NCBI GenBank assembly: GCA_004555055.1
Contig: SFJN01000033.1
Span: forward strand, 1 to 17,448
Direction: 5' to 3'
DNA length: 17,448 nucleotides
From: Bacteroidales bacterium
Lineage (GTDB): Bacteria > Bacteroidota > Bacteroidia > Bacteroidales > Bacteroidaceae
Every line of letters begins with the position of its first letter. The first letter of the stretch is position 1. The position numbers were made by a program, and so were the translations under genes. The notes under the pieces were generated by a model, which saw only the letters and a list, made by a program, of their open reading frames with translations, searched no databases and was not told the origin of the DNA. Positions 1 through 6,708 of the stretch are shown here, piece after piece.

Positions 1-216
1 CCCACTGGAGCATCAGCGAACTATGGCATTGACCCTTGGAACGCCTACAAAATCGTGGAAGAGGATGTGCAGAGCGGCATTACGGCAGTGACCGTTGAAG
101 GAGAAACGGTAGCACCCGTCTATCATCTCGACGGTAGCCGCGCAGGAACGACGAAAAGCTTCAGCACGCAGCCCAAGGGCATCTATATCGTGAACGGCAA
201 GAAAGTGCTACGGTAA
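1..216 (+). CDS. C-terminal end of a secreted or cell-surface protein (5' truncated)
   Basis: The first frame is open from base 1 to the TAA at 214-216, giving the last 71 residues of a protein that starts outside the window. The end reads VYHLDGSRAG, a short stretch, then KGIYIVNGKKVLR. This 'VY-x-L-x-G ... KGIYIVNGKKV' ending is common at the C-terminus of large secreted or outer-surface proteins of Prevotella and Bacteroides, where it resembles a type IX secretion sorting domain. That comparison comes from family knowledge; the catalytic or adhesive part of the protein is not visible, so no function can be given. The reading frame and stop are clear, and the secreted-protein assignment rests on the terminal motif alone. 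Confidence 0.7.
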   Translation, partial: PTGASANYGIDPWNAYKIVEEDVQSGITAVTVEGETVAPVYHLDGSRAGTTKSFSTQPKGIYIVNGKKVLR

Positions 217-248
217 GCCGCGGTAACGACTGCCTGTAAAAAAACATG

Positions 249-316
249 ATCCAAGTTTCGCAAGTCCAATTCGGTAACACACACGCATCGCCTGATTGGA
301 CTTGCGAAACTTGGAT
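249..316. repeat. Perfect 22-bp inverted repeat (hairpin)
   Basis: Bases 249-270 and 295-316 are exact reverse complements over 22 bp, separated by a 24-nt spacer. The structure sits 32 bp after the stop of the upstream gene. On the + strand the sequence after it is A/T-rich but has no T-run. On the minus strand the hairpin is followed after four bases by seven T (A-run at 238-244). It could be a terminator, possibly working better on the minus strand, or a decayed element end. Confidence 0.8.
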
Positions 317-537
317 TTACTAATTTATAGAACACCCCTGTAGCAATTTGACTTTGACACGCCCCTCATTCCGCTGCAAGACTACAGATGGTACGCACCA
401 TACCCTACTGACAGCTGGGCTTCTGGCAACACGCTGAAAAACGTAGCATATGGGGGTACAAATCACAAAGAAACCCAAATCTCCCCTCCGAAAATGCGAA
501 AAACAAAGGAAGAATGCCGCGAAACGCAGGAATATCG
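317..537. other. Intergenic stretch without a recognised gene
   Basis: This stretch lies between the inverted repeat and the putative promoter of the next gene. Minus-strand open frames cross it (320-643 and 405-785), but their translations are Cys/Arg/Phe-rich and have no domain, signal peptide or family resemblance. I see no gene, RNA or repeat that I can support here. Confidence 0.5.
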
Positions 538-545
538 TAAATTTG
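538..545 (+). promoter_or_regulatory. Putative Bacteroidetes -7 promoter element
   Basis: TAAATTTG fits the Bacteroidetes -7 consensus TAnnTTTG and lies 116 bp upstream of the lipoprotein start at 662. I see no convincing TTG-type -33 element at the expected distance, so the call rests on the -7 match and the position. Confidence 0.4.
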
Positions 546-661
546 CTCCGCCGACGGCAAAGGAAAAAGCCGATACACCTTGGCATCTCTATGCATCGGC
601 CACAACACACCCTCAACCGGCAAACGCCGACAAACCGAATCACAGCTTAAATTCAAGAACC

Positions 662-1507
662 ATGAAAAATCTATTTTCTGTATCCCTCGCCCTTGCAGCA
701 CTGTGCTGCACAACACTATCCTGCAAGCAGGAGCAAGGACTCTCCTTCGACAAACAGACCTGGCAAGACAGTACGGAATATGCATTCGTAAACGTTACGC
801 TCGAACTTCCCGAGGACAACTCCCCTGCCCAGACGGCCATCCGCCAGCACCTCATCGGCGTAATGCAGAACCAGACCAATGAAATCTGTGACTCATCTGC
901 GCTGAAAGAGGCTGAAGCCACGGCAACGTGTGCAGAAATCGCCGCATACTACGGCAAGTACATCGCTACAGAATTCGACAAAGGAAGCCGCGAAATGAAT
1001 GCGTTCCGCAAGGAAAACGTACCCGACGTTGCTGCAACGCCCATCATTCCCTACAGCGCCGAAGTCAGTCTTACAAAGGAATACGAGGGTGCAAAATACG
1101 TGGTATTCCACTCCACCGCCAGCATCTACCAGGGCGGTGCACACCCCTTCGAGACTGGTGCCGGACACCTGACCTTTGCACTCGAAGACGGCAAACTGCT
1201 GACTCAGGTGCTCGACAGCGCAAGGATTGTGGACCTGCAGCCCCTGCTCCGCGAAGGACTGACCGGCTACTTTGCCGAAAGCACCGGTGAAGACAACCTC
1301 AACCTCGAAACCATGTTGCAGATCGAAGGCGAAACCATACCGCTCCCTGCAAACCAGCCATACCTTACGCCCAAAGGCGTCGCCATAGAATACAAGCAGT
1401 ACGAAATTGCATGCTATGCCGCCGGTATGCCCTCGTTCGTCATTCCATACGACAAGGCACGTCCCTTCATGACGCCCGAAGCCAAAGCCCTGCTCGACGA
1501 ACAATGA
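662..1507 (+). CDS. Lipoprotein with DUF3298-like (RsiV-like) domain
   Basis: The protein has 281 residues. The start at 662 was chosen because it begins a clear lipoprotein signal peptide: MKN, a hydrophobic core (residues 4-18), and TLSC with the lipidated Cys at position 21. The same frame stays open upstream to 494, but that extension is Lys/Arg/Pro-rich and would bury the signal. The second half contains GGAHPFETGAGHLTF, then LEDGKLLTQ, and near the end CYAAGMPSFVIPYDKARPF. This order (GGAHP, a Thr/Phe strand, DGK-L, a terminal Y-A-G-P-like strand) is typical of DUF3298 domains, which occur in RsiV-like and other bacterial envelope proteins. The biochemical role in Bacteroidales is not established. 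It should sit in the envelope, anchored by lipid. The next gene lies 110 bp downstream on the same strand and may be co-transcribed. Confidence 0.8.
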   Translation: MKNLFSVSLALAALCCTTLSCKQEQGLSFDKQTWQDSTEYAFVNVTLELPEDNSPAQTAIRQHLIGVMQNQTNEICDSSALKEAEATATCAEIAAYYGKYIATEFDKGSREMNAFRKENVPDVAATPIIPYSAEVSLTKEYEGAKYVVFHSTASIYQGGAHPFETGAGHLTFALEDGKLLTQVLDSARIVDLQPLLREGLTGYFAESTGEDNLNLETMLQIEGETIPLPANQPYLTPKGVAIEYKQYEIACYAAGMPSFVIPYDKARPFMTPEAKALLDEQ

Positions 1508-1617
1508 CAATGCCCCGCACATCTCCGACTGACAACCGGCGATGACGATGCTCCCAGCCGTCATTCGAAAGGATATCGCCCATCAGTCCCCAGAACACAT
1601 TCTCCACCATTACGCCC

Positions 1618-2310
1618 ATGAAACGCCGCCTCTTCCTGTTCATAGCCACCTTCGCCACCCTTGCACTCCACGCCACAACCGACAGCTTGCGCGTGAGCAT
1701 CTTCGGCGACAGCTATTCGACCTTCGAGGGATACATCCCTCCCACGCACGAGCCCTGGTACGCCCCCGAAGGAAGTCGCTTCGCAAAGGATCAGAATGAT
1801 GTGAAACGGGTGGAGGACACCTGGTGGTGGCAGGTGGTGCAGACCATGGGATACAACCTCGAAACCAACAACTCGTGGAGCGGAAGCACCGTGGGATACT
1901 TCGGCTACCAGAACGAGAACTATCAACCACGCTCGTTCAACACACGTGTGGCTTACCTCGGCGAGCCCGACATCATACTCTGCTGCTGCGCCACAAACGA
2001 CTCGTGGACTGGCGAAAAGGTGGGGGAATACAAGTATGCCAACTGGACGGAGAACGACCTCTGGTACTTCCGCCCGGCAATGGCACGCCTGCTCTCGACA
2101 ATGAAACAGAACTACCCCACGGCTGTACCGTACATCATTGTCAACACCGAACTGCGCGATGACATCGTGGAGTCCATCACCACCATCTGCCGACACTATG
2201 CCGTGAAATGCATCTTACTGCACGACATCGACAAACAGATGGGACACCCCTCAAAGGCAGGTATGAAAGCCATTGCCACACAGGTAGTGGAAGCACTGCG
2301 CAAGCTGTAG
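1618..2310 (+). CDS. Secreted SGNH/GDSL-family hydrolase
   Basis: The protein has 230 residues with an N-terminal signal peptide (about residues 1-19, MKRRLFLFIATF... ending ALHA). The SGNH blocks are visible in order: GDSYSTF with nucleophile Ser32 (block I), Gly89 in SWSGSTVG (block II), Asn127 in ATND (block III), and His210 in GHPSKAGM near the C-terminus (block V). The family hydrolyses ester bonds in lipids, acetylated polysaccharides or similar substrates, usually in the periplasm or outside the cell. The substrate cannot be told from sequence; acetyl-polysaccharide esterases are common in this group in gut Bacteroidales. The usual DxxH spacing before the catalytic His is altered: here it is Gly-His, with HDID nine residues earlier. 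A short dyad (1542-1547 with 1559-1564) lies in the 110-bp gap upstream. No separate promoter is evident, so transcription from the upstream lipoprotein gene is plausible. Confidence 0.85.
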   Translation: MKRRLFLFIATFATLALHATTDSLRVSIFGDSYSTFEGYIPPTHEPWYAPEGSRFAKDQNDVKRVEDTWWWQVVQTMGYNLETNNSWSGSTVGYFGYQNENYQPRSFNTRVAYLGEPDIILCCCATNDSWTGEKVGEYKYANWTENDLWYFRPAMARLLSTMKQNYPTAVPYIIVNTELRDDIVESITTICRHYAVKCILLHDIDKQMGHPSKAGMKAIATQVVEALRKL

Positions 2311-2477
2311 CCATCGTCACGGAAACAGCCGTGCATCGCCATACATCCGTCCACATTCTTCACCATATATATAATATGCGTGTATAGCAATCAGCGGCAC
2401 AGCATACGCACTCCTCTCAGAGAACTCCCCCATTTCCACCGCCCACACTTTCGAAATTTCCATTTCAGACTCCGTCC

Positions 2478-3353
2478 ATGGACCAGATTACAAGCACCCA
2501 GAACCCCCGCATCAAACAGCTAATCAACTTGCAGCAGAAGTCAGGCGAACGTCGGAAGAGCGGCAAATTCACCATCGAAGGACAACGCGAAGTGCAACGC
2601 TGCCTCGAAGCCGGATACGACATCACCGCACTCTACATCTGTCCGGAGGTGATGATGCAGTCGGCCGCACTGGGACAGACGGAATGGGCCCACGCCTTAA
2701 GGGAAGGAGGAGACGTCTGCAGTTTCTGCCGGGAAAAGTGCCCACAGGCCGAAATCGTGGTCGTCGGACGCACAGTATACGAAAAAATTGCCTGTCGAGG
2801 CGGAACTGAAGGCGTGGTGGCGGTAGCCAAAAACCGTCCCCATACCCTGCAGGAACTGGAACAGCGTATGGAACGACTCCGCACTCAAGGCACAGAACCG
2901 CTCATCATCGTCCTTGAAGGGGTGGAAAAGCCCGGAAACCTGGGAGCCATACTCCGCACTGCCGATGCCACCGGTGCCACAGCCGTCATCGTGTGCGACC
3001 CGCTGACCGACCTCTGCAATCCCAACCTCATACGCGCATCGCTGGGAGCGGCATTCACCGTCCCATGTGCCACCGCCACCAGCCACGAGGCCATTGCATG
3101 GCTGAAGGAAAAGGGAATCGCCATCCTCACCGCACAGTTGCAGGACTCGGAACTCTACTACAATGCCGACATGACACGCGCCACCGCCATCGTCATGGGC
3201 ACCGAAGCCACCGGACTCACCGCACAATGGCGCGAAGCGGCCGATGCACATATACGCATTCCCATGCTCGGACACTGCGATTCACTCAACGTCTCCGTCA
3301 GCGCGGCTGTACTCCTCTACGAAGGCATTAGACAACGGAACATAGGACAATAG
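2478..3353 (+). CDS. TrmH/SpoU-family RNA 2'-O-methyltransferase
   Basis: The protein has 291 residues. It is predicted to transfer a methyl group from S-adenosylmethionine to a ribose 2'-OH in rRNA or tRNA. The N-terminal part (residues 1-105) resembles the substrate-binding domain of the family (STQNPRIKQLINLQQKSGER, then FTIEGQREVQRCL). The SPOUT catalytic domain shows motif 1 at 144-164 (VLEGVEKPGNLGAILRTADA), motif 2 at 239-248 (VMGTEATGLT) and motif 3 at 261-282 (IPMLG...SLNVSVSAAVLLYE). Together these form the trefoil-knot AdoMet site. Glu147, Asn154 and Arg160 fit conserved positions. Length is normal for two-domain members (about 240-290 residues). The target nucleotide cannot be decided, so no symbol is given. 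The gene stands 167 bp after the SGNH gene. It is followed by an A/T-rich gap leading to the tRNA promoter. Confidence 0.88.
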   Translation: MDQITSTQNPRIKQLINLQQKSGERRKSGKFTIEGQREVQRCLEAGYDITALYICPEVMMQSAALGQTEWAHALREGGDVCSFCREKCPQAEIVVVGRTVYEKIACRGGTEGVVAVAKNRPHTLQELEQRMERLRTQGTEPLIIVLEGVEKPGNLGAILRTADATGATAVIVCDPLTDLCNPNLIRASLGAAFTVPCATATSHEAIAWLKEKGIAILTAQLQDSELYYNADMTRATAIVMGTEATGLTAQWREAADAHIRIPMLGHCDSLNVSVSAAVLLYEGIRQRNIGQ

Positions 3354-3459
3354 CAACCCAAAACAAGAAAAACAAGCCATTTTTACAATTTTCTGACAAC
3401 CGAAGTTTATAAAACAACACATAAAAGAAGCGTTTTACAAAAAAAAGAAAGCAAAAACA

Positions 3460-3490
3460 TTGCGCATTAACCGGAAACACCGTAACTTTG
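3460..3490 (+). promoter_or_regulatory. Bacteroidetes-type promoter of the tRNA-Asp pair
   Basis: TAACTTTG at 3483-3490 matches the -7 consensus TAnnTTTG. TTG at 3460-3462 sits 20 bp upstream, the usual -33 distance in Bacteroidetes. The first tRNA begins 46 bp downstream. This is the best-formed promoter in the window. Confidence 0.7.
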
Positions 3491-3536
3491 CACTCGCAAT
3501 TCGGAAACAAAACGCAAACCGAAACACAGCAGACAA

Positions 3537-3613
3537 GGTGCGTTAGTTCAGTTGGTTAGAATACATGCCTGTCACGCATGGGGTCACGAGTTCGAGCCTC
3601 GTACGCACCGCCA
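3537..3613 (+). tRNA. tRNA-Asp (anticodon GTC), copy 1
   Basis: The acceptor arm pairs 3537-3543 (GGTGCGT) with 3603-3609 (ACGCACC). The discriminator is G3610 and the CCA end (3611-3613) is encoded. The D arm, the anticodon stem CATGC/GCATG with loop CTGTCAC, and a T arm with TTCGAGC are all present. Anticodon GTC at 3571-3573 reads Asp codons, and a G discriminator fits tRNA-Asp. The mature gene is 74 nt plus CCA. Confidence 0.95.
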
Positions 3614-3664
3614 ACAGATTTTACGCTGTGATTCACCAAACCTCGGTTTGACAAACATTTTCAA

Positions 3665-3741
3665 GGTGCGTTAGTTCAGTTGGTTAGAATACATGCCTGT
3701 CACGCATGGGGTCACGAGTTCGAGCCTCGTACGCACCGCCA
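3665..3741 (+). tRNA. tRNA-Asp (anticodon GTC), copy 2
   Basis: This is an exact duplicate of the preceding tRNA gene, displaced by 128 bp, including the encoded CCA (3739-3741). Anticodon GTC is at 3699-3701. Identity extends only a few bases outward on each side (CAA before, AC after), so the duplication is tight to the gene. The 51-bp spacer has no terminator or promoter match, so both copies are probably cut from one transcript. Confidence 0.95.
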
Positions 3742-3749
3742 ACCAATGC

Positions 3750-3788
3750 AAAGCCAAGCGTCAATAACAAACGACGTTTGGCTTTTTT
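3750..3788 (+). terminator. Intrinsic terminator of the tRNA-Asp pair
   Basis: A 13-bp stem pairs 3750-3762 with 3773-3785 with one G-U pair, closing a 10-nt loop. It runs into six T at 3783-3788. It starts nine bases after the CCA of the second tRNA. Confidence 0.85.
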
Positions 3789-3876
3789 CGTATACCCACA
3801 CCACCCCTGTGCGGAACATCACAGCACAACGGGCCGAACATCCAGGAGGGTCTCACAAAAAAACTTCACAGAACAA

Positions 3877-3908
3877 TTTCCGAAAACAGAAATAAATGTG
3901 TATCTTTG
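3877..3908 (+). promoter_or_regulatory. Putative promoter of the downstream lipoprotein gene
   Basis: TATCTTTG at 3901-3908 fits the -7 consensus TAnnTTTG. TTTC at 3877-3880 is a near match to a -33 TTTG box at a 20-bp distance. It lies between the tRNA terminator and the lipoprotein start, implying a leader of about 100 nt. Confidence 0.55.
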
Positions 3909-4014
3909 CAAGCAAATTAGGCAACGGCTGCCTCAATACCCGCCAAGACCTCCGCTGCGGCTAAAGCAAAACCGGGCACACGAAAGCCTGCAAAGCCCGA
4001 AGTCACTACAACAC

Positions 4015-4674
4015 ATGAAGATCCGCACCCCACGCCACATCACCAGTATTCTCTGCCTCATTGCAGCCATGGCATGCGGAACAGCATGCCAGGATGAAGA
4101 CACCGCATGGGATGCCTACGAAAAGCAACTCTGCGAGGTAAGGACCGACGCCGACGGACAACCGCATGAGGTGAACCTCGATGACGGCACCTCCACCACA
4201 ACAGCACTGAAGGCCGACGGACTGACGCCCGACAGCGTGTACCGTGCCATGGCTGTATTCACCAGAGAAAACGACGGGAACACGCTAATCCACGCCCTGG
4301 AAAACGTCATAGCACCCTACGCAAAGGAAAATGTACGGAGCGACTACGGGCACGATGCCGTAATACCCTTGTCTTGCTGGCGCAGTGCAAAATACGTGAA
4401 CCTGCGCATCGCCATCGAGCGCAGCTACGGCCACACGCACAACCTCGGATTCGCTCACGAAGGCATACGCACCACTCCAGGCAAAAAGCTTTACAAAACA
4501 TTGGAAATCAGACTACTGCATGATGATCAAGAGGACAGGAAAGACTACCGGCAGGAAATCATCATCAGCTGTCCTACAGGCATCTACAGCAATCTGCTCC
4601 AACACGGCAGGGACTCGGTACGGATGACCTTGCCCACCGAAAAAGGACACAAAACCTACACTTTCCCCTTCTGA
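4015..4674 (+). CDS. Lipoprotein, possibly NigD-like
   Basis: The protein has 219 residues. The start at 4015 gives a lipoprotein signal peptide: MKIRTPRH, a hydrophobic core, then CGTAC with the lipidated Cys at position 25. The frame is open upstream to 3706, but that part runs through a tRNA gene and a terminator and is rejected. The residues after the lipid Cys are QDED. Acidic residues just after the Cys are known in Bacteroidetes as a surface-export signal, so exposure on the outer face of the outer membrane is plausible. The mature part has a DDGT motif (VNLDDGTSTT) and a strand reading AKYVNLRIAIERSYGHTHNL, which recall the two beta domains of NigD-like lipoproteins. That resemblance is from memory and partial. 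Function is unknown. It has its own likely promoter and lies 85 bp before the GNAT-like gene. Confidence 0.75.
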   Translation: MKIRTPRHITSILCLIAAMACGTACQDEDTAWDAYEKQLCEVRTDADGQPHEVNLDDGTSTTTALKADGLTPDSVYRAMAVFTRENDGNTLIHALENVIAPYAKENVRSDYGHDAVIPLSCWRSAKYVNLRIAIERSYGHTHNLGFAHEGIRTTPGKKLYKTLEIRLLHDDQEDRKDYRQEIIISCPTGIYSNLLQHGRDSVRMTLPTEKGHKTYTFPF

Positions 4675-4759
4675 AGGCCCAAAGCCTCGCCTCAGGAGAG
4701 ACAACACAAAGAGAGACACAGCTTACATTCCACATACAAGAAACACAAAACAGAAGAAT

Positions 4760-5851
4760 ATGCAGTCCGACCTCCAGCGCCACATGCGCACACTGTGGAA
4801 GAAATGCCGTCCAAACCTGGACGACGAAACCATCGACATCTATTTCTCCGAAACGTACGACCCTGCCATGCTGAGCACAGCCGAAGACGAAAAAGGGGAG
4901 ATGGCAGCATGCTCACAGTTTCTCATGCGACGCATGAACTTCATGGACAGGAACCTCCACATAGGCATCCTCACCGCACTCGCCTACAATCCGGAACTGG
5001 AGGATGAAAAACTCCTGCCGACCGTGAAGGAATCGCTGAAACGCCAGCATCAGCGCATGGCACGCCACGGCGCACTCATCAGCCTGGCATTCCCCTCAAA
5101 CGAAAAGGAACGGCAACTGCTGCAGGGCTGTGGATACACCATCGCCAGCCATTGCATCGAGGGCGACCCCAAAGTCACGGAATACACCCCTGTACCTGAC
5201 CCCAGCATCGTCATCGACGAAGAAACGGAATGGGGACGCGACCTATGGCTCTTCTATGCCCGCAACGGCGGAGGCCATAACTTTGAGGTGAAAATGACGG
5301 AGAACGACTTCTTCGCGCTCATCGCACAGAACGATGTGGCAGGCGGACACCTCATCGTGGCACGGCGTCATGGTCACATCATCGGCATCGCCCTCATCCG
5401 CCGCGAGGGAAAACCGTTGAAAAGCGGGAAGCCATCAAACAAAACCTTCCGCACACGCATCCCCTACATCCTTGCCGTTCAGCAGGACGTCTTCTACCGA
5501 CTGCTTGAACACGCAAAGACCATTTACCCCGACTCCAAGCAGACCATGGTCACCATTGCGTGTCCGCCAAAGGGATTCGAAGGCTCACGGCCCTATGCCA
5601 TGGTACGCATCATCCGTGCCGAGGACTTTCTGAAGGAAGTGGCAGCCACACTCCCCGGTCTGCAACTCGAAACCGGCATCACCCACGACGAAGACCTGCC
5701 GGAAAACATCGGAGGATACCGTCTGAGACGAGGCAAGTGCTACACCAGCACCGAATGTCCGCCATCGGCCACCACACCGGGAGGCATACCTGCCATCTTC
5801 ATGGCTTCGCAGCCCGCACTCCTACCCCCCGTATACGGGTGGGAGGTCTGA
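4760..5851 (+). CDS. GNAT-like acetyltransferase family protein
   Basis: The protein has 363 residues and no signal peptide, so it is cytoplasmic. The N-terminal half resembles GNAT proteins of the two-domain type seen in Bacteroidetes: LWKKCRPNLDDETIDIYF at about 12-29, a strand at 67-76 (HIGILTALAY), a helix with NPELEDEKLLPTVKESL, and GALISLAFPSNEKERQLLQGCGY at 104-126, which matches the usual 'fYe-k-GF' end of the fold. A second repeat may follow (GGHLIVARRHGHIIGIALI at about 195-213, then IPYILAVQQDVFYRLLEHA). The acetyl-CoA loop, normally R/Q-x-x-G-x-G/A, is not visible at the expected site. It could therefore be an atypical enzyme or a non-catalytic member. The substrate is unknown. 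A terminator candidate lies about 190 bp downstream. Confidence 0.65.
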   Translation: MQSDLQRHMRTLWKKCRPNLDDETIDIYFSETYDPAMLSTAEDEKGEMAACSQFLMRRMNFMDRNLHIGILTALAYNPELEDEKLLPTVKESLKRQHQRMARHGALISLAFPSNEKERQLLQGCGYTIASHCIEGDPKVTEYTPVPDPSIVIDEETEWGRDLWLFYARNGGGHNFEVKMTENDFFALIAQNDVAGGHLIVARRHGHIIGIALIRREGKPLKSGKPSNKTFRTRIPYILAVQQDVFYRLLEHAKTIYPDSKQTMVTIACPPKGFEGSRPYAMVRIIRAEDFLKEVAATLPGLQLETGITHDEDLPENIGGYRLRRGKCYTSTECPPSATTPGGIPAIFMASQPALLPPVYGWEV

Positions 5852-6041
5852 CACCGGAAGGGTACGGCCGAAGCACCATGAGCCATACCGACTGAGACGC
5901 ACAACATACCAGAAAAACGGCGCAGGGCTCACCCACCCACTATACTCTTCAGCGGGATACGCGAAAGAAGGGGTTCTGCACATCAAGCCATAGAATGTGC
6001 ATTTAATAAAACAAAACACACCGGTTTAGCCAAAAATCATT
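5852..6041. other. Intergenic stretch without a recognised gene
   Basis: This gap lies between the GNAT-like gene and the hairpin before the nuo leader. Frames are short and carry no family signature. The only structure noted is a 12-bp palindrome, CCCGTATACGGG, at the end of the preceding coding region. I see nothing else to annotate. Confidence 0.5.
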
Positions 6042-6081
6042 AAAATCTGCTACGCGTTTCACAGCGCTTAGCAGATTTTTT
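6042..6081 (+). terminator. Intrinsic terminator upstream of the nuo leader
   Basis: A 15-bp stem pairs 6042-6056 with 6065-6079 with one mismatch and an 8-nt loop, and leads into six T at 6076-6081. It probably ends transcription from the GNAT-like gene. Its T-run ends three bases before the putative nuo promoter element. Confidence 0.8.
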
Positions 6082-6083
6082 CG

Positions 6084-6091
6084 TAAATTTG
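6084..6091 (+). promoter_or_regulatory. Putative -7 promoter element of the nuo operon
   Basis: TAAATTTG matches the Bacteroidetes -7 consensus TAnnTTTG. Transcription would begin around 6096-6099, almost exactly at the first base of the closing helix of the leader RNA. A good -33 box is not seen; that region is occupied by the right arm of the preceding terminator hairpin. Confidence 0.6.
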
Positions 6092-6098
6092 CGGCACT

Positions 6099-6267
6099 AA
6101 AGACGAACTCTTGTGACTGACGAAGGACAGCATTCCCAGTACCATAACAATTGGGAATGCCATACACACATTAATAGAAAATAACGGAAGGTGGGCAGGC
6201 GTGCTCACCCTTTGCTCGTTATTGGCGGTCGGTGCAACCCCCGCCTGTTTTCACAATCTTCGTCTTT
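6099..6267 (+). ncRNA. Candidate structured leader RNA of the nuo operon
   Basis: A stretch of about 169 nt is closed by a long-range helix. Bases 6099-6107 pair perfectly with 6259-6267, and after a small internal loop 6111-6116 pair with 6251-6256. Three hairpins lie inside. Hairpin 1 pairs 6130-6138 with 6152-6160 (9 bp, perfect). Hairpin 2 pairs 6180-6186 with 6217-6223 and, further in, 6190-6196 with 6203-6209. Hairpin 3 pairs 6224-6228 with 6241-6245, with an inner GGT/ACC. The 5' end coincides with the predicted transcription start. No open reading frame of note occupies the region. I do not recognise it as a known riboswitch, 6S, SRP, RNase P or tmRNA. It may be a cis-regulatory leader of nuoA or a separate small RNA; no T-run terminator follows it. 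The fold was found by eye, without energy calculation or comparative data. Confidence 0.6.
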
Positions 6268-6291
6268 ATGGTTCCATTGTCAGCCATAAAG
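6264..6291 (+). promoter_or_regulatory. Hairpin that competes with the leader's closing helix
   Basis: Bases 6264-6271 (CTTTATGG) pair perfectly with 6284-6291 (CCATAAAG) around a 12-nt loop. Its left arm shares 6264-6267 with the 3' strand of the leader's closing helix, so the full forms of the two cannot coexist. No T-run follows, so it is not an intrinsic terminator. It lies 66 nt upstream of the nuoA start. Confidence 0.45.
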
Positions 6292-6357
6292 AGTGCGTCT
6301 AAAAGGAAAACAAAAAACAAAAATATCATTAATAATTAACCAAACATTTAAAGAGCT

Positions 6358-6708
6358 ATGAACTTTGCCTTTTTTGTCACAGCTTTGTTGACAGGACTGG
6401 GCTTTGTCGGACTCGTCACGGTGCTGGCCATGCTGCTCGCGCCACGCAGTTACAACGCCCAGAAGGAAGAGCCCTATGAATGCGGTATACCGACCAAGGG
6501 ACGCAGCTGGATGCAATTCCGTGTGGGATATTACCTCTTCGCCATCCTCTTTCTGATGTTCGACGTCGAAACGATGTTCCTCTTTCCTTGGGCCGTCGTG
6601 ATGAACACTTTAGGCAGTGCTGCACTGCTTAGTGTACTCTTCTTCTTGTTTATCTTAGTTCTGGGCCTTGCCTATGCCTGGAAGAAAGGAGCGTTAGAAT
6701 GGCAGTAA
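6358..6708 (+). CDS. nuoA: NADH-quinone oxidoreductase subunit A
   Basis: The protein has 116 residues, normal for NuoA. It is a membrane subunit (ND3 family) of complex I with three predicted helices (about 5-27, 58-78 and 86-108), and helps form the quinone cavity at the junction of the membrane and peripheral arms. The diagnostic loop EPYECGIP (residues 38-45, with Cys42) is present, followed by RVGYYLFAILFLMFDVETMFLFPWAV, with Asp69 and Glu71 in the FDVE motif. It is the first gene of a ten-gene operon. The start is preceded by an A/T-rich leader end rather than a Shine-Dalgarno site, as usual in Bacteroidetes. The 3' end overlaps nuoB by 10 bp, so translation of the two is probably coupled. 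Confidence 0.97.
   Translation: MNFAFFVTALLTGLGFVGLVTVLAMLLAPRSYNAQKEEPYECGIPTKGRSWMQFRVGYYLFAILFLMFDVETMFLFPWAVVMNTLGSAALLSVLFFLFILVLGLAYAWKKGALEWQ

Noticed and set aside
320..643. Minus-strand open frame of 107 codons in the first intergenic gap
   Set aside because: It has Cys/Arg/Phe-rich composition with no recognisable domain and overlaps the likely promoter of the next gene.
494..661. In-frame upstream extension of the DUF3298 lipoprotein
   Set aside because: It would add 56 polar, basic residues before a clear lipoprotein signal peptide, and the sequence has no coding character.
1542..1564. 6-bp dyad between the DUF3298 lipoprotein and SGNH genes as a terminator
   Set aside because: The stem is short, the loop is 11 nt and there is no T-run.
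3680..4014. N-terminal extensions of open frames that start inside the second tRNA-Asp gene
   Set aside because: They run through the tRNA and its terminator. The signal peptide beginning at 4015 sets the real start of the lipoprotein.
6099..6267. Reading the nuo leader as a cobalamin riboswitch or 6S RNA
   Set aside because: GGTGCAA at 6231-6237 recalls part of a cobalamin aptamer, but the B12 box and the rest are missing. The branched three-hairpin layout does not fit the rod-like 6S RNA.
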